In this document: positions 1 through 5,421 of the stretch, one piece after another
How the letters are laid out: each line of letters begins with the position of its first letter
Numbering within the stretch: position 1 is the stretch's first letter
NCBI GenBank assembly: GCA_947251855.1
Contig: CAMXUZ010000194.1
Location: forward strand, 1-5,421
From: an uncultured Ruaniaceae bacterium
GTDB taxonomy: Bacteria; Actinomycetota; Actinomycetes; Actinomycetales; Beutenbergiaceae
Direction: 5' to 3'
DNA length: 5,421 nucleotides
Made by a program: the position numbers and the translations under genes
The notes under the pieces: generated by a model
The model's input: the letters and a program-made list of their open reading frames with translations, nothing else
Told to the model about the DNA's origin: nothing
Database searches by the model: none

Positions 1-11
1 GGCTCCGACGG

Positions 12-992
12 ATGGCGCACATGGTGAGGGCCCCGTCCTCGCCCGACGCGATCGCGGGCGAGCCCATCGCCGCCGTGTGGCGCGGGGAGATCTGCGAAGG
101 AATCCACAGCGGGCATGCGCGGGTGACCAACGCGGCGGGGGAGGTGGTCCTCTCCCGCGGCTCCGACATCGAACTCTTCCCGCGTTCCGCCCTCAAACCG
201 TTCCAGGCGCTCGCGGCCCTGCGTGCCGGGGTCGACCTCACCGACGCGCAGCTCGCGATCGCCTGCGCCTCCCATGCGGGAAGCCCCGTGCACGTGGAGT
301 GCGTGGACTCGATCCTCAACTCGGTCGGGCTCGATCGACGCGCCCTGCAGAACACCGCTGACCTCCCGCTCGATGGCGCCGCCGCGGCGGCCCTCCACGC
401 CCGGGGCGGTGACAAGGAACCGATCCTGCAGAACTGCTCGGGTAAGCACGCCGCGATGCTCGCCGCCTGCGTGGCCGGCGGGTGGGACACCGCGTCGTAC
501 CTGGAACCAGACCACCCCCTGCAAGAACTCATTGCCGAAACGCTCGCGGAGCTCACCGGAACCCGGCTGGGGTGGAGCGTCGATGGGTGCGGAGCGCCGA
601 CGGCGACGACGAGCCTCAGCGGTCTCGCCCGGGCCGTCTCGGCTCTCGCGCTCGCCCCGGTGGGAAGCCGCGAACATCGAATCGTCACGGCGATGCGCAC
701 CTACCCCCACCTCGTTTCCGGCGAGGGCCGGTTCGACACCCTCGCGATGCAACACGTGCCCGGCCTGGTCGTCAAGGGCGGCGCGGAAGGCGTACTCATG
801 GGCGCGTTCGACGACGGCGCGAGCATCATCACCAAAGTCGCCGACGGCAACCACCGGGCGAACACCCCCGCCTTCGTCGCTGCACTCGCCGCACTCGGCG
901 TCCATGCCGACCTTTCTTGGGCCCGGGAACCGGTGCGCGGGCATGGGCAGCCGGTCGGCTACGTGGAGTGGATCGAGGAGGAACGCGAGTGA
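12..992 (+). CDS. L-asparaginase II family protein (Rhizobium etli-type, zinc/Ser-Lys amidohydrolase)
   Basis: Predicted cytoplasmic amidohydrolase converting L-asparagine to aspartate and ammonia. It belongs to the Asparaginase_II family typified by R. etli AnsA, not to the classical bacterial type I/II or plant-type families. Visible motifs: a Ser-x-x-Lys at S59/K62 inside RSALKPFQ, the ASHAG block with S87, CSGKH with C142 and K145, DGCGAP with C193, and KGGAEG with K255. In the R. etli enzyme the equivalent residues form two Ser-Lys pairs and a Cys-Lys-Cys zinc site, so all known active-site residues appear present. At 326 residues the length is normal. No signal peptide or membrane segment is seen. 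The start is uncertain: ATG at 12, ATG at 21 or GTG at 24 all fit, since family similarity begins only near residue 18 and no clear Shine-Dalgarno is visible in the few upstream bases. Its stop overlaps the dtd start. Substrate specificity is inferred from family only. Confidence 0.9.
   Translation: MAHMVRAPSSPDAIAGEPIAAVWRGEICEGIHSGHARVTNAAGEVVLSRGSDIELFPRSALKPFQALAALRAGVDLTDAQLAIACASHAGSPVHVECVDSILNSVGLDRRALQNTADLPLDGAAAAALHARGGDKEPILQNCSGKHAAMLAACVAGGWDTASYLEPDHPLQELIAETLAELTGTRLGWSVDGCGAPTATTSLSGLARAVSALALAPVGSREHRIVTAMRTYPHLVSGEGRFDTLAMQHVPGLVVKGGAEGVLMGAFDDGASIITKVADGNHRANTPAFVAALAALGVHADLSWAREPVRGHGQPVGYVEWIEEERE
976..982 (+). promoter_or_regulatory. Shine-Dalgarno site of dtd
   Basis: AGGAGGA lies inside the last codons of the asparaginase gene, six bases before the GTG at 989. 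This strong ribosome-binding site supports the GTG start of dtd. The overlapping GTGA (989-992) suggests translational coupling with the upstream gene. Confidence 0.7.
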
Positions 993-1411
993 AAGCTGTG
1001 CTCCAGCGGGTCACCGAGGCCTCGGTGCACGTCGAGGGCGAGATCGTCGGGCAGATCGGCGCCGGGATCGTCGCGCTCGTCGCGGCAGGCACCGACGACG
1101 GCGCCGCCGAGGCCGCAACGATGGCACGCAAGATCGCCGAACTACGGATCCTTGACGGCGAAACCTCCGTCGCGGACACGGGCGCCGAGGTGCTGCTCAT
1201 CTCCCAATTCACCCTGTATGGAGACACCCGCAAGGGCCGGCGCCCCTCCTGGTCCGCCGCCGCGCCCGCGCCGCAGGCCGAGCCCCTGGTGGAGAAGGTC
1301 GCGGCGGAACTACGGGGCCGAGGAATCACGGTCGCGACGGGCCGGTTCGGGGCGCACATGAGGGTCGCGCTGGTGAACGACGGCCCGTTCACCGTCCTCG
1401 TCGATACGTAG
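989..1411 (+). CDS. dtd: D-aminoacyl-tRNA deacylase (DTD)
   Basis: Hydrolyses D-amino acids (for example D-Tyr) and glycine mischarged on tRNAs, acting in the cytoplasm as a homodimer to keep D-residues out of translation. The protein is 140 residues, close to the usual 140-150. It starts V(M)[12 protein letters not shown], the typical DTD N-terminus. Both family signatures are present: SQFTL at residues 72-76 and NDGPFT at 130-135, whose G132-P133 is the chirality-checking Gly-cisPro pair. TGRFGAHM (117-124) also matches. The segment around residues 52-66 is short compared with the E. coli protein, as I recall for actinobacterial DTDs. The start is GTG at 989, overlapping the asparaginase stop and preceded by a strong ribosome-binding site; the frame is open further upstream but that part resembles no protein. 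It ends one base before the convergent methyltransferase stop codon. No own promoter is evident, so it is probably co-transcribed with the asparaginase gene. Confidence 0.95.
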   Translation: MKAVLQRVTEASVHVEGEIVGQIGAGIVALVAAGTDDGAAEAATMARKIAELRILDGETSVADTGAEVLLISQFTLYGDTRKGRRPSWSAAAPAPQAEPLVEKVAAELRGRGITVATGRFGAHMRVALVNDGPFTVLVDT

Positions 1412-1428
1412 CTCACCCGCGGGTGAGC
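1411..1428. terminator. Perfect 18-bp palindrome at convergent gene ends, possible bidirectional terminator
   Basis: GCTCACCCGCGGGTGAGC is a perfect inverted repeat able to form a GC-rich hairpin. It contains the last base of the dtd stop TAG (1409-1411) and the whole methyltransferase stop (TGA, read on the minus strand at 1413-1415) together with that gene's last codons. There is no T-tract on either side, so it is not a classical intrinsic terminator. U-less hairpins have been proposed as terminators in actinobacteria. The position between convergent genes favours this role, but termination is inferred. Confidence 0.5.
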
Positions 1429-2141
1429 ACGACGTCGGCCGGGTCCGCGCCGATGGCAGGAGGCGCGGAAGTGATCCGCAGGCCCGCGTTGCCCGCAAGT
1501 TCCTCGAACCGGGCGAGGTCGGTCCAGTGGAGCACCCAGTCCCGCTCGAGGGTTTCGAGCTCCCCATCCCCGCAGCGTTCATACCGGAGGGTGAGGCGCT
1601 GCGTACGCTGCACCTCATCTCGCGCCGCGGCCACGACCGTGCAGGAAACGGTCCCGCCCGGGGTTTGTTCCCGCGTGGTCGCCCCCACCTCACCGCGAGC
1701 CACGGGCGGAACAAACAGGGGAATGATGGCGGCGCCGCCGCTGGCCAACGCACCCCGGATCGCGTGCAGTGCCTCCTGCATCGCGTCATCGGTGGGGAGC
1801 AGGTTGAACGTCGGCCCGGCAAGGAACACCGTCCGGTACCGGCGGGGCAGAACCATCGCCTCCATCGCAGTGAGCCAGGCGTTCACCTCCAGCCCGCGCC
1901 GCTCGGCCCGGCCCCGGAGCCGGGCGAGCATATCGGGAGAGGAATCAACGCCGTCGACGTCGAGGCCGAGTTCACGCAGCTCGAGCAGCGGATCGCCGTC
2001 CCCGCACCCGAGTTCGAGGGCGGGCTCGCCAAACTTCTCGATGAGGCGGGTGTAACGCTCGGCCGGGAAGGAGGTCGATTTCAACTGACTGTACGCCTCG
2101 GCCACGAGCCCGGTGTAGAAAGCATCGGCGGGGGAGTCCAT
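1413..2141 (-). CDS. Class I SAM-dependent methyltransferase, substrate unknown
   Basis: A 242-residue soluble Rossmann-fold methyltransferase. S-adenosylmethionine-binding motif I is ELGCGDGD at residues 43-50. The acidic end of strand 2 is GVDSSPDML at 64-72, with D66 expected to contact the ribose of SAM. A motif IV-like region, FLAGPTFNLL (106-115), is followed by a helix and the post-motif ALASGGAAIIPLF (131-143), typical of small-molecule methyltransferases in the Methyltransf_11/25 group. The N-terminal AFYTGLVAEAYSQL (7-20) is the usual lead-in helix. The ATG at 2141 is the earliest possible start, because an in-frame TAG directly precedes it. Only a weak purine-rich stretch lies upstream, so its ribosome-binding site is poor. 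It is convergent with dtd and divergent from the glycosylase gene, so it probably has its own promoter in 2142-2319. The sequence does not reveal the substrate, and neighbours give no clue. Confidence 0.85.
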   Translation of the reverse strand: MDSPADAFYTGLVAEAYSQLKSTSFPAERYTRLIEKFGEPALELGCGDGDPLLELRELGLDVDGVDSSPDMLARLRGRAERRGLEVNAWLTAMEAMVLPRRYRTVFLAGPTFNLLPTDDAMQEALHAIRGALASGGAAIIPLFVPPVARGEVGATTREQTPGGTVSCTVVAAARDEVQRTQRLTLRYERCGDGELETLERDWVLHWTDLARFEELAGNAGLRITSAPPAIGADPADVVLTRG

Positions 2142-2208
2142 CTAGACCCGTCCCGCGCTCGCCCGGCCCGCGGCGCCGGTGCGTTGTCCCGAGCCATTGA
2201 TGCCGTGA

Positions 2209-2220
2209 GCGGGTACCCGC
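2209..2220. repeat. 12-bp palindrome GCGGGTACCCGC
   Basis: A perfect inverted repeat near the middle of the divergent intergenic region. It could be a binding site for a dimeric regulator controlling one or both flanking genes. Short GC-rich palindromes are common by chance in such DNA, so a function is only a possibility. Confidence 0.3.
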
Positions 2221-2309
2221 GCAGGCCGCGGTTCAATGTGGGCATCAGCGGAAGACATTGCCGATACGCTACCGCAGCCCCCGCCGTGGTATTCAAGTGG
2301 TAGACACGT

Positions 2310-2315
2310 AAGGAG
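2310..2315 (+). promoter_or_regulatory. Shine-Dalgarno site of the Fpg/Nei gene
   Basis: AAGGAG sits four bases before the ATG at 2320. It selects this ATG over the in-frame ATG at 2236, in agreement with the requirement that Pro2 and Glu3 follow the initiator methionine in this enzyme family. Confidence 0.8.
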
Positions 2316-2319
2316 AACC

Positions 2320-3141
2320 ATGCCCGAAGGCCACACCATCCACCGGCTCGCCCACGATCTCAACAACGCGTTCGCTCCCGCTCCCGTACGTGTGTCCAGC
2401 CCGCAGGGCCGGTTCGCTGCGGGGGCCGAACTCCTCAACGGCAGGGAGTTCCTCGGCGCCAAAGCGTGGGGAAAGCACCTCTTCGCGGAGTTCCCCGGTG
2501 AGCGCTGGCTGAACGTCCACCTCGGCCTCATCGGGTACTTCTCGGTCCTCCCGCGCGAGGAGGGGGAGGAGATCTGGGGGCAGGTGCGGCTGCGGATCGA
2601 GAACCCCGGCTGGGTCGCCGACCTCCGCGGGCCCTATATCTGCGACGTACTCACCCCTGAGGAGGTCGACGCCATCGAGGCCCGCCTCGGTCCCGATCCG
2701 TTACGCCCGGATGCCCAGGAGCAACAGGCGTGGGAGCGGATTCAACGATCGAACAAGACCATCGCCGAGCTGCTGCTCGATCAGAAAGTCCTCGCCGGGG
2801 TCGGCAACGTCTACCGGGCAGAAGTGCTCTGGCGCCACCGGCTGAGTCCCTTCACCCCGGGTAAGAAAGTCAAGCGGTCCTCCTGGCTCACCATATGGAA
2901 CGATCTCGTGCGGCTCATGCCCCTGGGCGTGGCGACCCACCGGATCGTGACGATCGAAGAGGAGGTGCAGGAGGTGGAGGCCCGGCTCACTGCGGGCGAG
3001 GAGGTGGACCTGGAACGGCGAGATTCCGCCGTCTATAAGCAATCGGGCGCCCCCTGCCCGCGGTGCGGTTCAAAGATCCGGACCCAAGTCCTCGCCGGCC
3101 GGAACCTGTTCTGGTGCGGGCGCTGCCAACGGCGCATGTGA
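2320..3141 (+). CDS. Fpg/Nei family DNA glycosylase/AP lyase, Nei2-like
   Basis: Bifunctional base-excision-repair enzyme predicted to remove oxidised bases and cut the resulting abasic site by beta,delta-elimination. The protein is 273 residues. After methionine removal P2 is the nucleophile and E3 the catalytic acid (MPEGHTIHRL). K52 in AWGKHLF is the conserved beta-hairpin lysine. The helix-two-turn-helix part spans roughly residues 130-220 and includes LAGVGNVYRAE (158-168) with the DNA-binding N163. A C-terminal zinc finger has C246, C249, C266 and C269, with R261 in its loop. MPEGHT, SSPQGRF and AWGKHLF match what I recall of mycobacterial Nei2, so a Nei (oxidised pyrimidine) rather than MutM (8-oxoguanine) assignment is preferred; substrate range is inferred. 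All catalytic and zinc ligands are intact. It is divergent from the methyltransferase gene and is followed by clpC, which has its own promoter region. Confidence 0.92.
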   Translation: MPEGHTIHRLAHDLNNAFAPAPVRVSSPQGRFAAGAELLNGREFLGAKAWGKHLFAEFPGERWLNVHLGLIGYFSVLPREEGEEIWGQVRLRIENPGWVADLRGPYICDVLTPEEVDAIEARLGPDPLRPDAQEQQAWERIQRSNKTIAELLLDQKVLAGVGNVYRAEVLWRHRLSPFTPGKKVKRSSWLTIWNDLVRLMPLGVATHRIVTIEEEVQEVEARLTAGEEVDLERRDSAVYKQSGAPCPRCGSKIRTQVLAGRNLFWCGRCQRRM

Positions 3142-3160
3142 GCGCCGGGGCCGACGCTTT
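3141..3160 (+). terminator. Weak hairpin after the Fpg/Nei gene
   Basis: AGCG (3141-3144) can pair with CGCT (3155-3158), with imperfect extra pairing inside and only three T residues following. It starts within the stop codon. This could end the glycosylase transcript before the clpC promoter, but the structure is weak. Confidence 0.25.
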
Positions 3161-3173
3161 CGAACATCCTCTC

Positions 3174-3187
3174 CGCCTGCGGCGAAC
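3174..3187 (-). promoter_or_regulatory. ClgR-like operator upstream of clpC
   Basis: Read on the minus strand this is GTTCGC-CGCAG-GCG, an exact match to GTTCGC-N5-GCG, the operator I recall for ClgR. ClgR is the actinobacterial activator of clpP1P2, clpC and other proteostasis genes. The site lies 70 bases before the clpC ATG and 11 bases upstream of a TTGACC -35 candidate, a sensible location for an activator. The clgR gene itself is not in this window; regulation is inferred from motif and position. Confidence 0.65.
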
Positions 3188-3198
3188 ACCGGCAGGTT

Positions 3199-3227
3199 TT
3201 GACCCCCGATGTCGTTAGCCTTGATGC
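3199..3227 (+). promoter_or_regulatory. Candidate clpC promoter
   Basis: TTGACC at 3199-3204 is a good -35 element. The -10 is poor: TTGATG (3221-3226, spacer 16) or TGATGC (3222-3227, spacer 17). A weak -10 is compatible with dependence on an activator bound at the ClgR-like site just upstream. Confidence 0.4.
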
Positions 3228-3244
3228 AAGCCGGAATCGGCAAA

Positions 3245-3249
3245 GGGAG
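3245..3249 (+). promoter_or_regulatory. Shine-Dalgarno site of clpC
   Basis: GGGAG, preceded by AAA, lies eight bases before the ATG at 3258. It supports the start giving the family-typical [11 protein letters not shown]. Confidence 0.75.
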
Positions 3250-3257
3250 TTGCCATC

Positions 3258-5421
3258 ATGTTTGAAAGATTTACCGACCGAGCACGTCGGGTCGTCGTCC
3301 TCGCCCAAGAAGAGGCGCGGATGCTCAACCACAACTACATCGGAACTGAGCACATCCTGCTCGGCCTCATCCACGAGGGCGATGGGGTTGCTGCGAAAGC
3401 TCTGGAATCGCTGAACATTTCACTCGAGGCGGTTCGGGCCCAGGTGCAGGAGATCATCGGCGAGGGCCAGCAAGCCCCGACCGGTCACATCCCCTTCACC
3501 CCCCGCGCGAAGAAAGTACTGGAACTCTCGCTGCGGGAGGCCCTCCAGCTCGGGCACAACTACATCGGGACTGAGCACATCCTGCACGGCCTCATCCGCG
3601 AAGGCGAAGGCAACGCCGCGCAGGTCCTCACCAAGCTCGGCGCCGACCTTGCTCGCGTGCGCCAGCAGGTCAACCAGCTCCTCACCGGATACCAGGGTGG
3701 CAAGGAAGCGGTATCTGCCGGGGGTCCCGCCGAAGGCACCCCGTCCGGCTCTGCCGTGCTCGACCAGTTCGGCCGTAACCTCACCCAGGCCGGCCGCGAC
3801 GGAAAACTCGACCCCGTCATCGGCCGGTCGAACGAGATCGAACGGGTCATGCAGATCCTCTCGCGCCGCACGAAGAACAACCCCGTCCTCATCGGTGAAC
3901 CCGGTGTGGGCAAGACCGCGGTGGTTGAAGGGCTCGCGCAGGACATCGTCCGCGGGGACGTCCCCGAAACGCTCAAAGACAAGCAGCTCTACACCCTCGA
4001 CCTCGGGGCGCTCGTCGCCGGGTCTCGTTACCGCGGTGACTTCGAGGAGCGCCTGAAGAAGGTGCTCAAGGAGATCCGCACCCGCGGTGACATCGTGCTG
4101 TTCATCGACGAGATCCACACCCTCGTGGGTGCCGGCGCTGCGGAGGGCGCGATCGACGCCGCCTCCATCCTCAAGCCGATGCTCGCCCGCGGGGAACTGC
4201 AGACGATCGGCGCAACCACCCTCGATGAGTACCGCAAGCACATCGAGAAGGACGCCGCCCTCGAACGCCGCTTCCAGCCGATCCAGGTGGACGAACCCTC
4301 CGTGAGCCACGCGGTCGAGATCCTCAAGGGTCTTCGTGACCGCTACGAAGCGCACCACCGGGTCACGATCACCGACGGGGCTCTCGTGGGCGCCGTGACG
4401 ATGGCCGACCGTTACCTGAACGACCGGTTCCTGCCTGACAAGGCCATCGACCTCATCGACGAAGCCGGCGCGCGGCTGCGGATCCGCCGGATGACGGCGC
4501 CGCCGGAGCTGCGGGAACTCGACGAACAGATCGCTACCGCTCGCCACCAGAAGGAATCGGCGATCGACGATCAGGACTTCGAACGCGCGGCGCGGCTGCG
4601 GGATGAGGAGAAACGCCTCACCCAAGAACGCCAGGAGAAGGATAAGGCGTGGCGCACGGGCGACATGGATACGGTCGCCCAGGTGGATGAGGAACTCATC
4701 GCCGAAGTGCTCGCCGCTTCCACCGGGATCCCCGTCTTCAAGCTCACCGAGGAAGAATCCTCCCGCCTGCTGCGGATGGAGGACGAACTGCACAAGCGGG
4801 TCGTCGGCCAGCACGACGCGATCGTCGCGATCTCACAGGCGATCCGCCGTACCCGCGCCGGGCTGAAGGACCCCCGCCGCCCGGGTGGTTCGTTCATCTT
4901 CGCCGGTCCAACCGGGGTCGGGAAGACTGAACTCGCCCGCGCGCTCGCGGAATTCCTCTTCGGGGAGGAGGACGCCCTCATCCAGCTCGACATGAGTGAG
5001 TTCGGTGAGAAGCACACCGTGTCGCGGCTGTTCGGGTCTCCCCCGGGCTACGTCGGCTACGACGAGGGCGGGCAGCTCACCGAGGAGGTACGCCGCCGGC
5101 CGTTCTCCGTGGTGCTGTTCGACGAGGTGGAGAAGGCACACGCGGATATCTTCAACTCGCTGCTGCAGATCCTGGAGGAAGGAAAACTCACTGACTCCCA
5201 GGGCCGCGTGGTGGACTTCAAGAACACCATCATCATCATGACCACCAACCGCGGCACCCGGGACACCGCCAAGGGCGTCTCCATGGGCTCCACCGCGGGC
5301 GGCGACCTCCCCACCGACTACGAGCGGATGAAGCCGAAGGCCCACGAGGAGCCCAAGCAGCACTTCAAGCCCGAGTCCCTCAACCGCGTCGACGACGTGG
5401 TGGTCTTCCCGCAGCTGTCCA
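3258..5421 (+). CDS. clpC: ATP-dependent Clp protease ATP-binding subunit ClpC (3' end beyond the window)
   Basis: AAA+ unfoldase of the cytoplasmic ClpCP protease: a hexamer that unfolds substrates and threads them into ClpP. 721 codons are present without stop or frameshift; roughly 120-150 C-terminal residues are missing. Order: two Clp_N repeats (1-145), domain 1 with Walker A GEPGVGKT (213-220), Walker B LFIDE (281-285), sensor-1 region TIGATT (316-321) and ERR (336-338); a coiled-coil middle domain (about 400-490) with a UVR-like motif near 435-454; then domain 2 with Walker A GPTGVGKT (550-557), Walker B VVLFDE (618-623), sensor-1 N664 and arginine finger R710. The N-terminus is nearly that of mycobacterial ClpC1. 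The last 76 codons are odd: all end in G or C, and expected conserved hydrophobic residues are replaced (R665, S678 in the ClpP-docking loop, P699, S707). This may be sequence error or real divergence. Upstream lies a ClgR-like operator. Confidence 0.96.
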   Translation, partial: MFERFTDRARRVVVLAQEEARMLNHNYIGTEHILLGLIHEGDGVAAKALESLNISLEAVRAQVQEIIGEGQQAPTGHIPFTPRAKKVLELSLREALQLGHNYIGTEHILHGLIREGEGNAAQVLTKLGADLARVRQQVNQLLTGYQGGKEAVSAGGPAEGTPSGSAVLDQFGRNLTQAGRDGKLDPVIGRSNEIERVMQILSRRTKNNPVLIGEPGVGKTAVVEGLAQDIVRGDVPETLKDKQLYTLDLGALVAGSRYRGDFEERLKKVLKEIRTRGDIVLFIDEIHTLVGAGAAEGAIDAASILKPMLARGELQTIGATTLDEYRKHIEKDAALERRFQPIQVDEPSVSHAVEILKGLRDRYEAHHRVTITDGALVGAVTMADRYLNDRFLPDKAIDLIDEAGARLRIRRMTAPPELRELDEQIATARHQKESAIDDQDFERAARLRDEEKRLTQERQEKDKAWRTGDMDTVAQVDEELIAEVLAASTGIPVFKLTEEESSRLLRMEDELHKRVVGQHDAIVAISQAIRRTRAGLKDPRRPGGSFIFAGPTGVGKTELARALAEFLFGEEDALIQLDMSEFGEKHTVSRLFGSPPGYVGYDEGGQLTEEVRRRPFSVVLFDEVEKAHADIFNSLLQILEEGKLTDSQGRVVDFKNTIIIMTTNRGTRDTAKGVSMGSTAGGDLPTDYERMKPKAHEEPKQHFKPESLNRVDDVVVFPQLS
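3330..3605 (+). repeat. Two near-identical 51-bp copies encoding the Clp_N repeat core
   Basis: Positions 3330-3380 and 3555-3605 match at 47 of 51 bases, exactly 225 bp (75 codons) apart. They encode [17 protein letters not shown] and [17 protein letters not shown], the cores of the two Clp_N motifs. The protein duplication is normal for ClpC; the DNA identity reflects strong constraint or occasional gene conversion. Copy 2 has His110 where Leu is usual. Confidence 0.85.

Larger units (their letters stand above)
2142..2319. other. Divergent intergenic region, methyltransferase / glycosylase
   Basis: This 178-bp non-coding region must carry the start signals for two divergent genes. I could not find a convincing -35/-10 pair on either strand. 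The best -10-like hexamer for the glycosylase is TACGCT (2265-2270), without a good -35 partner. GTGGTA occurs twice, at 2286-2291 and 2297-2302, eleven bases apart and just before the ribosome-binding site. A 12-bp palindrome at 2209-2220 is listed separately. Confidence 0.5.

Noticed and set aside
1..27. Possible 3' end of an upstream gene (eight codons then TGA at 25-27)
   Set aside because: Too short to support; it would overlap the asparaginase start region, which is plausible but not demonstrable.
482..988. N-terminal extension of dtd, suggesting a fusion protein
   Set aside because: The frame is open but overlaps the asparaginase gene in another frame and encodes an Arg/Pro/Gly-rich shadow. 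The GTG at 989 with a strong ribosome-binding site gives a normal-length DTD.
1379..1396. Phe in the DTD motif NDGPFT instead of the more common NDGPVT
   Set aside because: Both V and F are accepted variants of this signature, and Gly-Pro is intact.
829..1416. Minus-strand open frame over the asparaginase/dtd junction
   Set aside because: Antisense to two well-supported genes, Ser/Pro/Arg-rich, no recognisable motif.
1527..2303. Plus-strand open frame over the methyltransferase gene
   Set aside because: Antisense to a gene with clear SAM-binding motifs; the product is Arg/Gly/Pro-rich with no family resemblance.
2236..2319. Earlier ATG for the Fpg/Nei gene
   Set aside because: The enzyme needs Pro2 right after the start methionine. 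The ATG at 2320 gives MPEGHTIH and has a good Shine-Dalgarno.
3142..3257. HspR-binding (HAIR) element upstream of clpC
   Set aside because: No CTTGAGT-N7-ACTCAAG-like inverted repeat is present; only the ClgR-like motif was found.
3420..4814. Long open frame (464 codons) on the minus strand
   Set aside because: It lies entirely antisense to the unmistakable clpC coding sequence. Its protein resembles no family and is rich in Glu, Asp, Leu and Val, as expected from the complement of a GC-rich gene.

Overview
This window is GC-rich DNA with a strong preference for G or C at third codon positions. It looks like a chromosomal housekeeping segment of an actinobacterium. The best clues are an Actinobacteria-type ClpC with an almost mycobacterium-like N-terminus, a Nei2-type Fpg/Nei glycosylase, a short actinobacterial-style DTD and a ClgR-like operator upstream of clpC. 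Details of ClpC domain 2 (TTN-type sensor-1 region, RDxAKGV loop) remind me of Micrococcales such as Brevibacterium or Brachybacterium relatives, but the genus is not determined. No RNA genes, mobile elements, CRISPR or plasmid features were seen.

Layout. (1) 12-1411, plus strand: a two-gene translationally coupled unit of an L-asparaginase II-family amidohydrolase and dtd (D-aminoacyl-tRNA deacylase), joined by a GTGA stop/start overlap. (2) 1413-2141, minus strand: a class I SAM-dependent methyltransferase of unknown substrate, convergent with dtd. The two stops are almost touching and are embedded in a perfect 18-bp palindrome that may terminate transcription from both sides. (3) 2142-2319: a 178-bp divergent intergenic region. 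(4) 2320-3141, plus strand: an Fpg/Nei DNA glycosylase, Nei2-like. (5) 3142-3257: an intergenic region with a ClgR-like operator and a probable promoter. (6) 3258 to the window end, plus strand: clpC, the AAA+ unfoldase of the ClpCP protease, without its C-terminus.

The genes do not form one pathway. Their common flavour is quality control and maintenance: DTD removes D-amino acids from tRNA, the glycosylase removes oxidised bases from DNA, and ClpC feeds proteins to ClpP. Asparaginase and the methyltransferase are metabolic or unassigned. I see no evidence for a previously undescribed multi-gene system.

The most unusual signal is at the extreme 3' end. From about position 5193 onward clpC abruptly loses every A/T-ending codon. 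In the same stretch several residues that are normally hydrophobic and conserved in ClpC (sensor-1 loop, the ClpP-docking G-F loop, the segment before the arginine finger) are replaced in ways explained by single changes towards C or G. This is either base-call or assembly error, or a genuinely divergent and possibly ClpP-uncoupled domain 2.
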